A DNA stretch of 64,000 nt, taken from contig NC_067206.1 of NCBI RefSeq assembly GCF_026262505.1, positions 28,969,896 to 29,033,895 on the forward strand. The letters run 5' to 3'. A program made the translations under genes and the position numbers. Shown here piece after piece: positions 28,977 through 39,209 of this stretch. The notes beneath the pieces were generated by a model, which saw only the letters and a program-made list of their open reading frames with translations, did no database searches and had not been told where the DNA came from. Source of the DNA: Trichomonas vaginalis G3. Taxonomy: Eukaryota; Parabasalia; Trichomonadida; Trichomonadidae. Position 1 is the stretch's first letter. The number at the start of each line of letters is the position of its first letter.

Positions 28977-30328
28977 AACAATTTGAAATGTTTCAGATTC
29001 CAAAATTTCTAATTTTTTTAACTTTTTTTACTCTTTTTACAACATCTTTATCAATCTACGCCTTATATAATTCCTTGATATACCTAACTTTCCTCTTCTA
29101 AACAAGAATATGCAATGAATTTGTAGATTTCGGATTATCATTGAGATTTTTGATAACAATTATTTCAAATCACTGTGTATTTTTGTGTTGATTACTGATT
29201 GCGGTGTGTATCCGATCTGAAATTAATGTCTTTGTATTCCAAAATTTTTTCAAATTCTGAAATACCTGTACAACTTACTAGAAAAAGGAAGTTAAAAAAT
29301 TGTTTTTGTAAAAATTTGGAAATATGGAAACTTGTTTTGCAAAAATAGAAATTTAGATAAGAGTTAATAAATTAACTAATCGACAAATTAATTTTATTTT
29401 AGAATAAAAATATTTATGACATTAAATTGTTCGGGAAAAACGAAGTTCTGAGAAAAATCTATATTTAAAAAAATTTTTCTTTAAAATGCTATATTTTAAA
29501 CCACTTCAGTGCTAATGTTTATTTATAAGAACGCATGCTGTATCTTAGAACCTTGGATACTAGTCATCTTAATTTTTTTGTGTATTAACGGATTCAGTAT
29601 CAATTGATGCATTTGTAAATCGTACGTTGCATCTACACATGGATAGTTCACATAGCTGTGATATTAAAATTATTCGTTCATATGTATTGAAAGATTTTAT
29701 TGGTAAGAAATCCCTGATATTCAGATTTCTTCTGGTTAGCGTTATGGTCAATCTCGTTACATCACAAAACTATGTAGTTGCATGAATAAATTTTTAAAAC
29801 AGTGATTTCGAATCGGTTGTTTGACAATTTTTATGGACAAGGACTTTATTTCTAAGTTATACATCAAAATTTTAAGCCGATCGTATGGATCATAAAAAGA
29901 GCAATGAAACTGTAAATTATTTCTCTTCGAATATCGGATTGTTTAAAAGACCAAGAAGATTTTGATAGGAAAGATGTCAGAAATAATAAGCAATAGAAGT
30001 TGAATTGTATAATGCGTAGTGTATCAAATTGTTCAAATTAATTCTTTTGTTATTCATTGCAATGAGAATTGATCTTCACCATACTGCAAATAGAAGATAA
30101 TTATCTACTTGATTTAAGCTTTATGACGGACGATGCAAATGCAAAACTTGTCTTTGGAAAATTCAGCGAATGTTATTATCATATATAATATCTTCATTCA
30201 ATTTTGAGAGATTTTTTGCATTGCAAATCCATGGATAAATATTTTCCCAAGCCGATGAGAACATTATCCGTATTTATGATCGAAGAAAAGAAAAAATTCA
30301 TTTAAAATTTAACTAATAAGAGAATGAT
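28977..30328. other. Long AT-rich spacer
   Basis: Convergent 3' flanks of actin and superoxide dismutase. I see no supported gene, hairpin array or repeat here. Confidence 0.5.
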
Positions 30329-30898
30329 TTAGAGGTTAGAAGCAATAAATTCCCAGTTAACATGGTCCCAGAAGTTCTTGAAGTATTCGGCCTTGCGGTT
30401 CTCGTAGTCGATGTACCAGGCGTGCTCCCATGTATCGACTGTGAGGACTGGCTTGTGGCCATCCTTGACTGGGTTAGCAGCGTTGGAGTACTGGCCGATT
30501 TCGAGCTTGCCCTCCTTGTTCTTGTAGAGGTAGCACCAGCCGGAGCCGAAGACTGTGGAAGCCTTGGCTGTGAATGTCTCCTGGAACTTCTCGACGGAGC
30601 CGAATTCCTTTGTAAGGGCATCAGCAACCTTAGCTGGAACAGCGACCTTCTCGGCGGAGAGGCACTTCCAGAAGAAGGAGTGGTTGAAGTGCTGGGCAAC
30701 GTTGTTGAAGAGTGGGCCCTGAGCCTTCTGGATGACCTCTTCGATGGACTTGCCCTCGAGGCCGGAGCCGACGATGAGCTTGTTAGCTGTGTCAATGTAA
30801 GCCTGGTGGTGCTTTGTGACGTGGATCTCAACAGCGTGCTGTGTGAGGAAGCCTGGAAGACCAGTCTTCAAGTAGGCAGGATGCTCCATTGTGAACAT
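30329..30898 (-). CDS. Iron superoxide dismutase
   Basis: A 189-residue protein if started at MFTMEHPAYL (30898). I choose this over the ATG 14 codons upstream because TCACTT (Inr type) lies 12 bases before it and the length then matches FeSODs (~195). It converts superoxide to oxygen and peroxide. Metal ligands are visible: His26 in AVEIHVTKHH, the His in FNHSFFW, and Asp and His in VDTWEHAWY. The GSGWCYLY and NAANPV segments fit the iron type. No clear hydrogenosomal presequence remains with this start, so a cytosolic enzyme is likely. The stop is TAAAT. Trichomonads have several FeSOD genes and rely on them in place of catalase. Confidence 0.95.
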   Translation of the reverse strand: MFTMEHPAYLKTGLPGFLTQHAVEIHVTKHHQAYIDTANKLIVGSGLEGKSIEEVIQKAQGPLFNNVAQHFNHSFFWKCLSAEKVAVPAKVADALTKEFGSVEKFQETFTAKASTVFGSGWCYLYKNKEGKLEIGQYSNAANPVKDGHKPVLTVDTWEHAWYIDYENRKAEYFKNFWDHVNWEFIASNL

Positions 30899-30906
30899 TT
30901 GTTCTA

Positions 30907-30912
30907 AAGTGA
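30907..30912 (-). promoter_or_regulatory. Inr element of the superoxide dismutase gene
   Basis: TCACTT on the minus strand, A at 30910, twelve bases before the chosen ATG. A second near-match (TCACCT) lies just upstream. Confidence 0.65.
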
Positions 30913-31651
30913 GGTGACTATTTGTTTTGTAAAAATTCAATCATAAACTTCTCAATTGATAAAAACCACTCAAAATTTACTGTGTATTCAAAATCAATGC
31001 ATTCAAAAAATATTCATTAAAATAGGCCGGTGATTTTCGTTGTTATTTATTGTTGTTTACATGTTATCTGGATATTATTCTTTTAATTGGTCGGTTACAT
31101 AAAATTTTTTCGGCAAAAATAATTTTTGAGCGATAGAAAAATTCGATTAAATCCTTTAGAAATGATTGTAATACACCAGAGATGAAATTAAATAAAAACC
31201 TCAATTAGATTTGAAGATGAATTTTGTGTTAATCATTCGCATGTTAACTCAGCACTAGATAATGCTTTGAGTGTACCAAATGAAAGTATTGCATTCCCTT
31301 TAATTTTAACTCACATTTTACAAATTTGATATCAGCAGTTTATTAATATCACGGTTTTTAATGCAATAATTAAATTCGTTTATTACAGACTTTCTAATAA
31401 ACTTCAAGCTACTTGCATTTATTCAGGTTTATCGCTTGATATGATCATAAAATCATTTTTTCATACAGATATTTTCATCTATCGTGAGAGAACTTTGTTG
31501 GAAAACATTTGATCATTATATTCCTAATCATCAAATTAATAATTTCCCATTTTCCAAAAAAAAATTTCATAAATTATGAATGGATTAATTCTATTGAAGT
31601 TTTTATTTATCTTTCAAGTATACAATATAGTTTTTTATATTTAAAAACAAA
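30913..31651. other. AT-rich spacer
   Basis: 5' flank of the superoxide dismutase gene and 3' flank of the rhodanese gene. No gene seen. Confidence 0.5.
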
Positions 31652-32032
31652 TCATTTAACTACATTTTCAGTGCCAGCGTATTTTCTTAAGAAATCTTGA
31701 AAACCACCCTTTAAGTATGAAATCTGTACGAGTGGTTTAACTTCCAACTCGTTTATGTATCTATTTGCAGCGTTAGCTGCCTTTACACTTCTTTGTTGGC
31801 CATATTGACAATAGAACACTAAAGTGCTAATGCCATCTTTAGCACAGTCATTAACAAGCTTTTCTATGTTATTTCCAACGAGTCTCGAAGAAGGAATATT
31901 AATCGCTGTTTTAATATGGCCTCCGTCATTATAATCTGCATCACGGCAGTCAACTATCATCATTTGGCAGTTAGTGCCAAAGGATCCTACTATCTGTGCT
32001 GGTGTAACTGTTGTAACACAGCGTTCTGACAT
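31652..32032 (-). CDS. Single-domain rhodanese with a Cdc25/arsenate-reductase-type CX5R loop
   Basis: A 126-residue protein made of one rhodanese fold: MMIVDCRDADYNDGGHIKTAINIPSS is the standard N-terminal half (residues ~24-49), and LVFYCQYGQQRS (71-82) the active loop. The loop is CX5R (Cys75 to Arg81), one residue longer than sulfurtransferase rhodaneses and equal to Cdc25 phosphatases and eukaryotic ACR2-type arsenate reductases. It may therefore act on phosphate or arsenate rather than transfer sulfur; substrate is unknown. There is no signal peptide, so it is cytosolic or nuclear. It has the length of Arath-type small Cdc25-like/ACR2 proteins (~130). No clear Inr was found upstream. 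Confidence 0.75.
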   Translation of the reverse strand: MSERCVTTVTPAQIVGSFGTNCQMMIVDCRDADYNDGGHIKTAINIPSSRLVGNNIEKLVNDCAKDGISTLVFYCQYGQQRSVKAANAANRYINELEVKPLVQISYLKGGFQDFLRKYAGTENVVK

Positions 32033-32493
32033 CAGATTTTGTCACTTTTAGGAATAAATCTTCATTTCTTGAGAGTTTAGACTTATAGAGTGAAATTATC
32101 AATAAATCGAATCATAGAATATCAATACTATTGCATAAGAGTTCCTGATATCTGAAAAGAAATGTAACTCTTCAAAGTTTTTTTCTGAAATAATTTTGTT
32201 GTTCAAGAAAAGGTTGAAATGAACTACTAATTTTAACACTATCATAACGTATACTCAAAAGACATACCAATCATCATAATTAAGATCGTTTATCAGCTTT
32301 TCACCGTTATTCAGAAATTTTCTCAATCCAAATACACAACGTGTAGTTATGGCAGCTGATTTTAATTTTCAGGTTTTCAGAAATTATCGGGCAGCCAAAG
32401 CGGATCTCAAATCTCTGAAAAATTTCTTTTGGAGAATTTGAAAACTGTTTTTTGCTGTGTCAAATTCAAGATTCCATAAAATCCTAAGTAAAC
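32033..32493. other. Divergent intergenic spacer
   Basis: Between the starts of the rhodanese (-) and LysM-TLDc (+) genes. It must hold both promoters, but no canonical TCAYTW close to either ATG is obvious. Confidence 0.5.
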
Positions 32494-33612
32494 ATGAGTG
32501 AACAAACCGATACCGAACACTACATTGTGCAGGAAAACGAATCACTATCATCCATTGCTACCAAGCTTGACATTACGCTCTTAAATATCAAAACTTTAAA
32601 TCCAAATGTTAAAGTGGCTATTCCAGGAATGATATTAAATGTCAAACCAATCAAAGAATTACCACACCTACATCCAATTGATTCACAAATTTTCTCGAGG
32701 GCTCCTCCTATTGACGGAGATCTTTATTTAGATGAAACACAGATCAGATTTCAGCCAAGAGGAAAGCGTGAAAAACCCATTTTGATTGATTTGATTGGTT
32801 ATGTTGATGCAACTATCACTCCTCACCCTTGCGATTTTTACGATGATGTCGATGAAGTCTTACCTGATGATTTTTTGGCATTGTTGCATGTCAATTATCT
32901 TTCAATACCAAGTGATCCAACGTCTATGGAGATCATTGAGTTCGCAGGGCTTCACGAAGAACTTAGAGATTTCAAAACTGTTTTACAACAACGATCCACG
33001 GCTATCCAAGTAAAGAGCCATTATACTAGACCATTGATGTCAACGTACATCAAGCCTGTTGAAGAAACAAAGCGCAGAGTCTCAGATTTCTGTTTGGAAT
33101 TCGAAGGATTGCCAGATCCAAGCAAAATCATGACTCCTACCGAAATGGGCCAACTTAACAATAGTTTACCTAAAAGATTACGTAAATTGGAGTGGCATTT
33201 AGTTTATCGACTTTCTGACGACGGAAGTTCATACAACGAGTTCATGACAAAGACAAGAGGATTAGACCAATGCGTACTCGTCATGAAAACAGACGGTGAC
33301 AGCATTATTGGCTGTTATTCATCTGCTGGTTTTGATCCGAAAAAGGCTTACGCTGCAAATGGCGAAACTTACGTTTTTAGCTTCTTCCCATCGTTTGTGG
33401 CCTACAGATGGTCGAAGACAGTCAATTATTTCGTAAATGTAGATAAAACGAACTTATCAATCGGCGGAGGCGGCAGCGCTGCCATTTGGCTTGACGACAG
33501 AATGTTACATGGCTTCTCCGAGAAGTGTGATGCCTTCAACAACCCTCCTCTCGCTTCTGATGTCGATATCAAATGCATGAATTTGGAAGTTTGGCACATA
33601 TCATATAAATAA
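32494..33612 (+). CDS. LysM-TLDc protein (OXR1/NCOA7-like)
   Basis: A 372-residue protein. Residues ~9-52 are a LysM domain (HYIVQENESLSSIATKLDIT...LNPNV). Residues ~68-170 resemble a GRAM/PH-like region (DGDLYLDETQIRFQPRGKRE...LIGYVDATI). Residues ~200-370 form a TLDc domain: WHLVYRLSDDGSSYNEF, TDGDSIIGCYSS, FVFS-type core, GGGGSAAIWLDDRMLHGFSEKC and the C-terminal LEVWHI. This order is that of the OXR1/NCOA7 family, which protects against oxidative stress and binds the V-ATPase in other eukaryotes. Here LysM is not evidence for peptidoglycan binding, since intracellular OXR1 proteins carry it. The stop is TAAATAAAA. Confidence 0.9.
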   Translation: MSEQTDTEHYIVQENESLSSIATKLDITLLNIKTLNPNVKVAIPGMILNVKPIKELPHLHPIDSQIFSRAPPIDGDLYLDETQIRFQPRGKREKPILIDLIGYVDATITPHPCDFYDDVDEVLPDDFLALLHVNYLSIPSDPTSMEIIEFAGLHEELRDFKTVLQQRSTAIQVKSHYTRPLMSTYIKPVEETKRRVSDFCLEFEGLPDPSKIMTPTEMGQLNNSLPKRLRKLEWHLVYRLSDDGSSYNEFMTKTRGLDQCVLVMKTDGDSIIGCYSSAGFDPKKAYAANGETYVFSFFPSFVAYRWSKTVNYFVNVDKTNLSIGGGGSAAIWLDDRMLHGFSEKCDAFNNPPLASDVDIKCMNLEVWHISYK

Positions 33613-33783
33613 AATGTTTGTAAAATTTCTATTATAAATTAATATCTTTTTCTTGATCGCATTCTAAAAATACAAAAAAATTTCAATGATTTCAGTTTTA
33701 GGCTCAAAAATCATTATCATTTGAAAATAAAACAGTAAAAATTTATAATAAATTGACAAACAAACAAAAAGAAAAATTATATA

Positions 33784-36312
33784 TCATTTTATACCATTTC
33801 CGACGAGTTTAAGGATGCATGACTCTCTGTCATCTTGATTGACAATTTCAACGCATTCTTCAAACTGCGATTGGAATGATGGTGTAAATTCTAAATTAAT
33901 TTCAACAATTGCTAAAGGAGAAAGCGAGATATACTTATCGTAATCAAACACAGACTCTCTAACATGTGATTTCTTAAAACTCTTAATAAACAAATCAATC
34001 TTCTTCCCTGTCAAATTCGTGATTTGAAATTCCGAAATTTTCTTTTTGAGAACTTTACAAACACCAAAATCAACGATATTCGAACTGATCGAGAAAGATT
34101 TCAGGTTTGAAATACTTATTGTCTTAAAGGATACTGGAACTCTTATCCTATCATTCTGAGTAATGATCTCTATTTCAGAATCAATCTGTTTTTGGCAAAA
34201 AACTTGCAAATTCAACTCAGAATAACTTTCTATGAATCCTTTTTGATTAGAAAGCTTTACATCAGATACACATTTAGCTTCAAAGTATACTCTGTTCTGA
34301 GAGGTGTTGATTAATGTCAAATTACTAGTTTTGTTTGGATTCATCACTAAATTTGTTGGAGAAACAAGAATTGTTGATAAATTATCATTTTGCCTCGTAA
34401 ACAAAGTCAACTCATTGACAAAAACCATATCCTTGAAAATCTTATTGAAATATTTTTTGTCAAAATTCAAAATTTTCTTGGAAAATTTGCCAAGTTCATC
34501 GTCTATTTGTAAACCTTTGAAAATTTCGCTAAAGAAACAATTTGGATTTAGCAAAGCTTTGATTTGCCGAATGATTTCATCACCTGTATACAATAAAATG
34601 GGAATGTCAAACTCTTTGGTATTTTTATCTGTCACTTTTACGATAAAAGTGAATTTGAGGGAAGAAAATTTTTTGATAACAGCAGAAGACTGACTTATAT
34701 TGATATCGTAGCCAGGATGCTCATCAAGAGCAGTTAATATGCAAAACATCGATCTGTCACCTTCATTTGTGATTTCTATCTCTCCTTCATACTGATCTTC
34801 TCCTGAATAGAACAATTCGACCTTTTCTTCAGCTCTAACACTTGATTTTCCTTTGTATGCTAAGATAGGTATCTCTTTGAGGTTTTCTGAACAAACAATA
34901 ATTCTAGATAAACAAATTTCTCTTTGAAAATCTCTGCAATTAACAGAAAACTCTTCATTTGGCTCGATAGAGCTCGGAAACTCAAGCCATTTTGGTCCTT
35001 TAACCGTAAAATTGCCGTTTGATTTAATTATAATCGGAATTGCGTTTGAATTTTGATCTACTGCTGGAATTATAATCATTTCTGGACTTATATCGATTTT
35101 TGAAGCTAAATGTTCAGTTTCATATTGATTTTTGTACTTTTTTACGTCAAATGTAATTATTTGTTTAATTCCGTTGTATTTTGCAATCAAAAGCCCTTTC
35201 TCTGCTTTATTAGATGTGATATTTAAGTCCAGTTTTGTAATTCCTTTTGGATCTATCTCAAAAATTGAATTATTTAATTTAATTTCTTTCGAGAGCGATT
35301 TCAGAGTAAGTTTCAATGCTTTTTCTGTTGTATTAGATATAATGAATCTCTTCGAGTCAAATTCTATTTGAGATTTAACGGATTTACCCAATAATAATAA
35401 AGAAATTTCTCCCAATTCAATTTCTTGAGAAAACTGACCTTCTTCGGTCGGATGAAATGAAAAAATATAAACTCCTGATACAACTGTGTAATTAAACGGA
35501 TATTGTAGATTTAATTGAGATTTTTCATCGATTTTCATTTTGCATTCTTTGTAAAATGTTGTACCCGTTGCAATTGTGCCGAAGTTTATTGTTAATTTTG
35601 ATTTTGATTTTTGAAGTGTCAAAATTCTGGAAATTTTAATGCCAAATTTCTGGCAAACGAGTGTTATTTCAGGCTCATTGTCTATAGGATATCTTTCATC
35701 GTATTGTATCGTTAGTTTGGCTATCGAAGTCGGTGGAATTTCAATAATATTTTTTGATAATTTAAAAGCAGCAGAATTTGAAGAAATTACTATTCTGCAG
35801 TAATCAGAGTAATGCCTATTTGCGATTTCGAATGTTGAAGACATTTTTGTTGGATTATTGAATTTCCAACAAGAATCTGATTGTTCTGGTATATTTATTG
35901 GTGACATCTCACACTCACCATATATAGGGATTATGAATTCATGGATGCCGACATTAGTTATCTTAGAATTGTGATGTCCAACTTCTTTTGGCTGATAAGT
36001 GACTGTTACTACTGCTGATTCTCCTGATTTAACAACTATACTTGATGGGTCAATTGAAAAAATAGAACTATTACTTAAACAAAAAGATAACGACTCATCA
36101 AATTGATTTGAGTTAGTAAAAATCAGTTTTTTTGATGTCTGCGTATATGGAAAACACGGTCCGAATTTGATACTCCGAGGGAAAAATGTAATTGGCTCTA
36201 TTTGCAGTTTATTTGAACTAGAATTCAGACTTTGGTAATAGTTTATTGAATTATCATCGATAAATAAGGATCCATCACGAGATCTTAAGAGATCTTCACT
36301 AGATGTATCCAT
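33784..36312 (-). CDS. Large ASH/MSP-type Ig-fold protein (centrosome or cilium-like)
   Basis: An 842-residue protein built of repeated beta-sandwich units. The N-terminal unit (~35-130) has the ASH (ASPM-SPD2-Hydin) pattern: PRSIKFGPCFPYTQTSKKL, FSIDPSSIVVKSGESAVVTV, FIIPIYGECE. Further units follow at ~145-235, ~400-560 and ~640-740. The last (~755-842) again fits ASH: NIVDFGVCKVLKKKISEF, LSPLAIVEINLEFTP, LKLVGNGIK. ASH proteins include CEP192/SPD-2, Hydin and other ciliary or centrosomal scaffolds. In a flagellated trichomonad a basal-body or axonemal role is plausible, but no single orthologue can be named. There are no membrane segments or signal peptide, and coding DNA is AT-rich. Confidence 0.6.
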   Translation of the reverse strand: MDTSSEDLLRSRDGSLFIDDNSINYYQSLNSSSNKLQIEPITFFPRSIKFGPCFPYTQTSKKLIFTNSNQFDESLSFCLSNSSIFSIDPSSIVVKSGESAVVTVTYQPKEVGHHNSKITNVGIHEFIIPIYGECEMSPINIPEQSDSCWKFNNPTKMSSTFEIANRHYSDYCRIVISSNSAAFKLSKNIIEIPPTSIAKLTIQYDERYPIDNEPEITLVCQKFGIKISRILTLQKSKSKLTINFGTIATGTTFYKECKMKIDEKSQLNLQYPFNYTVVSGVYIFSFHPTEEGQFSQEIELGEISLLLLGKSVKSQIEFDSKRFIISNTTEKALKLTLKSLSKEIKLNNSIFEIDPKGITKLDLNITSNKAEKGLLIAKYNGIKQIITFDVKKYKNQYETEHLASKIDISPEMIIIPAVDQNSNAIPIIIKSNGNFTVKGPKWLEFPSSIEPNEEFSVNCRDFQREICLSRIIVCSENLKEIPILAYKGKSSVRAEEKVELFYSGEDQYEGEIEITNEGDRSMFCILTALDEHPGYDINISQSSAVIKKFSSLKFTFIVKVTDKNTKEFDIPILLYTGDEIIRQIKALLNPNCFFSEIFKGLQIDDELGKFSKKILNFDKKYFNKIFKDMVFVNELTLFTRQNDNLSTILVSPTNLVMNPNKTSNLTLINTSQNRVYFEAKCVSDVKLSNQKGFIESYSELNLQVFCQKQIDSEIEIITQNDRIRVPVSFKTISISNLKSFSISSNIVDFGVCKVLKKKISEFQITNLTGKKIDLFIKSFKKSHVRESVFDYDKYISLSPLAIVEINLEFTPSFQSQFEECVEIVNQDDRESCILKLVGNGIK

Positions 36313-36776
36313 TCAAATTTATCAGTTGATGAATCAACAATTTGTTTTTTTGGATTTTTGTCAACAGAAATCAATTTAAATTCGAAAAATCAAATCATTA
36401 TTGGGTTTATATTATTATTTAAGAATTAATAATCCGAAAGGTTTTGATCTTGTGATTGTTGTTTGTTCTTGTTGGTTGCTAGAGAGTCCATCAGATTTAT
36501 GATAAGCTTTAGAATCAAATTTCAAATCATTCGGATCCAATCACGATGATAATTTCTAAGATTTACTATCAAATACCGATTATTTTAGATAAATCAAATG
36601 TCAAAGAAGCATTCTATTATATTTTCCGGTTTTTTTCTTCCAGGAAAAGCACGTTCGTAAAATTCCGATAATTCAATAAATCTATCCTAAAATTCCACAA
36701 GATCATTATTTAATTCACAAAAAGATTACCATTTTATTTTTTCATTCCATTGAATTTTTTTTTTCATCTAAAAAAA
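36313..36776. other. Divergent intergenic spacer
   Basis: Between the ASH-protein and RRM-protein starts. TCATTC at 36742-36747 is a possible Inr for the RRM gene, 33 bases before its ATG. Confidence 0.5.
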
Positions 36777-38579
36777 ATGTGTGAGAGGCCTACCACACGA
36801 ATACGTGTGGAAGGCTTTGATGAACAGACTTCAGAGCAATCTATCAAGCAAAAATTCAACACCTACGGTGTCATTTTGTCTGTAACTAAAGACAAAAAAG
36901 CATTTATCATCGAATTTGCAACAGTCGAAGCAGCCTGTGCAGCAAAACAAAAGGCAAATGGTCTACCGATCTCCTGTCAACAGACTGCTACAATATTCTT
37001 CGATTATCCAAATATGCCCGATTTTCTTGCGATTCAAAATTGCAAAGAGGAGAAATTACCTGAATACAAATCATATCTCAAAACAATTCCAGAATTTGAT
37101 GAGATGATACCTTTTCGGACAGATAAAGGATTTACTTCGCTTGTTATTGCGACTTTTTCGGAACAAGTCGATTTCGACAAATTAATACAAAACATTAAAG
37201 AGAAATTCCCTACAGAACCTACCGCGTACGAAAAAGTTCCTTATTGCAATTTAAGCAACGATTCACTCCATCAGATCGCCAGAAGCTTTGAGGAGAGAAG
37301 TATCTTCATGAACAACCTTAACCACAGAATACCAGAAGAGAAAATCACAGAAATTTACTCAAAATACGGAAAAGTGATATATGTCGATATCTCTTTCAAA
37401 TATGAAGTCTACATAATAACCATTTTGATGGACACCAAGGAGAACGCTCAAAAAGCTATAGAGGAGCTCGACAAAACTGTTTTTGTCGAAGATGAACTTC
37501 CTCTTCGAGTTTTTCCTTTTATTGAGAAAACAATTTACCATAAACCTGCTGGTATCATTTCCGTTAACGAACTCGAGTACAATTTCGATACAAAACAACT
37601 TTATACAACATTTAAACAATGGGGCGAAATCTACGCTTTTTCCGTCAGCCACGTTGCTTCATCCTTTGTAGCATTGTTTTTATACGCAGACTATCAAAAC
37701 GCATTGAAAGCTCGCGATAGTTGCAATTATTCCAACGTTTTCGTGTTTCCGAAGATGAATGCTGCGGCCGCTGTTCGACATTTCACTCAAAGGAAGTTCG
37801 AACCAGACTTAACTCTCGTAACTTTTGACAATGAAAATATACCAAACTTATTTCTTCGATCTGAGTACGAAAACGTCCAAGATTTCCATACATTCACTAA
37901 TGGGAACAACAAAACCGTTGTTGTTACGTTCAAATGTTGCCAAGATTTACAAAATACGATAAATAAAATTCACAAGCGCTACGAGATCATCGGATCTTCC
38001 ACATTCAACCGCGTATTTGAATACTTTAAGACGCAACCCATTGATTCCGTCTGGGCGAAAAGAATTTTTTATGCTCGGGGAATTAATTCAGATTTATCGA
38101 ATAAAGTTCTTAGAGAGAAGTTTTCGAACATTGCGCCTGTTGATAGTATCGTTAATCTTGGCAAAGAGAACATTGCTTTGGTGTTATTCAAGAGATCAGT
38201 TGATGCGAACAATAAAGAGTTTCTAACCATTCTACCAAACCAAGTATCGCTTGATGACGTCATAAACTCCATAAATGAGTCATCAAAACCATCAAGAACT
38301 CAATCTTGGAGCGCAATTAACCCAAATTTCCTTCCTATCAATTCCATTATAGAGGAAGCAACGAGGAGAGAGCCAACATTAAGGTCAGTGGTCGAGAAAC
38401 ATATTACGAGCATAAATTACGACCAAGTTCTTGAATTATCTCTAGAACCTGCGAAATTGAACTCTTTCTTCAAACAGTTGATATCTGATACATCTTCTAA
38501 TGCATGCACAAGCAATGCACCCGCTTCTCCTCTCAGCGGACCAAGCAGTACAAAAGGAGATTTGGATCAAACTGATTGA
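36777..38579 (+). CDS. Multi-RRM protein, divergent PABP-like
   Basis: A 600-residue protein started at MCERPTTRIRVEG; the frame extends nine codons upstream only through a TTG. Four RRM-like units are visible: ~6-80 (TRIRVEGFDEQTSEQSIKQ...FIIEFATVEAA), ~172-245 (SIFMNNLNHRIPEEKITEIYSKYG), ~262-325 (GIISVNELEYNFDTKQLYTTF) and ~428-495 (IFYARGINSDLSNKVLREKF). The C-terminal ~540-570 (VEKHITSINYDQVLELSLEPAKLNSFFKQLI) resembles a degenerate MLLE/PABC helix bundle. Four RRMs plus a terminal bundle is the poly(A)-binding-protein plan, but the RNP motifs are weak, so RNA target and role are open. The stop is TGA, without an overlapping TAAA. Confidence 0.6.
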   Translation: MCERPTTRIRVEGFDEQTSEQSIKQKFNTYGVILSVTKDKKAFIIEFATVEAACAAKQKANGLPISCQQTATIFFDYPNMPDFLAIQNCKEEKLPEYKSYLKTIPEFDEMIPFRTDKGFTSLVIATFSEQVDFDKLIQNIKEKFPTEPTAYEKVPYCNLSNDSLHQIARSFEERSIFMNNLNHRIPEEKITEIYSKYGKVIYVDISFKYEVYIITILMDTKENAQKAIEELDKTVFVEDELPLRVFPFIEKTIYHKPAGIISVNELEYNFDTKQLYTTFKQWGEIYAFSVSHVASSFVALFLYADYQNALKARDSCNYSNVFVFPKMNAAAAVRHFTQRKFEPDLTLVTFDNENIPNLFLRSEYENVQDFHTFTNGNNKTVVVTFKCCQDLQNTINKIHKRYEIIGSSTFNRVFEYFKTQPIDSVWAKRIFYARGINSDLSNKVLREKFSNIAPVDSIVNLGKENIALVLFKRSVDANNKEFLTILPNQVSLDDVINSINESSKPSRTQSWSAINPNFLPINSIIEEATRREPTLRSVVEKHITSINYDQVLELSLEPAKLNSFFKQLISDTSSNACTSNAPASPLSGPSSTKGDLDQTD

Positions 38580-39170
38580 CTTATTATTTCTTATTATTTT
38601 TTTGTATAATAAATTTTGTTGGTATTTTTAACTAATATTTTTCCTTTTCGGATGCTGAAATATCATAAATAAAAGGATGAACTTCAATATGGCAATTTTA
38701 ACTGAAGATTGTAGCTGGATACACTATAATATTAGGTATACAGATATTTTTATTCTCCATACTATTGATGATTTACTGTTCCAATAATATAATGATCACA
38801 AAAAAGCATTGAACAGAAAATATTGTGTGCATGTATGATAATTGTTTTCATTCATATAAGAATGAAATGCTTATTTTACACTGATTATAACTTAGCTTTT
38901 AGTAACACTTCTGATGAAATCATAATATCTGATAATACCCAAAATGTTAAGTGTCGTTTATGAATACATAGGGTTATATAGCACATTCCAGTATTATCTC
39001 ATGTTTTTGGAAAGATTGAAGATAATTAATATTTTATCGACAAGCATGTCATGAAGCTTTTTGTCAGAATGAAATAAATAAAGTTGAATGATGTGTAGCG
39101 TGGATGTATATACTTGCAACAATTCTTTAGGTAAAAAAATCAAATTTGATATAATATAATTTCGGGCTTC

Positions 39171-39209
39171 AGTTGGCTGGGCTTGCCCTTCGGGCAAGCC
39201 CAGCCAACT
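39171..39209. repeat. Perfect 18-bp-stem hairpin with 3-base loop
   Basis: Arms AGTTGGCTGGGCTTGCCC and its exact complement with loop TTC. Strikingly GC-rich in an AT-rich spacer. There is no T-tract, so it does not look like a terminator. Confidence 0.9.

Noticed and set aside
27978-29003. Minus-strand 341-codon frame opposite actin
   Set aside because: Antisense shadow caused by the biased codon use of actin; no independent features.
30313-30907. Two other long frames over the superoxide dismutase gene
   Set aside because: Shadow frames; only the minus-strand frame carries the SOD metal ligands.
32494-32650. LysM domain as a sign of bacterial origin or peptidoglycan binding
   Set aside because: The LysM-GRAM-TLDc order is that of eukaryotic OXR1-type proteins, where LysM is intracellular.
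39171-39209. Bacterial-type intrinsic terminator
   Set aside because: No T-tract follows the stem, no gene ends next to it, and the genome is eukaryotic.
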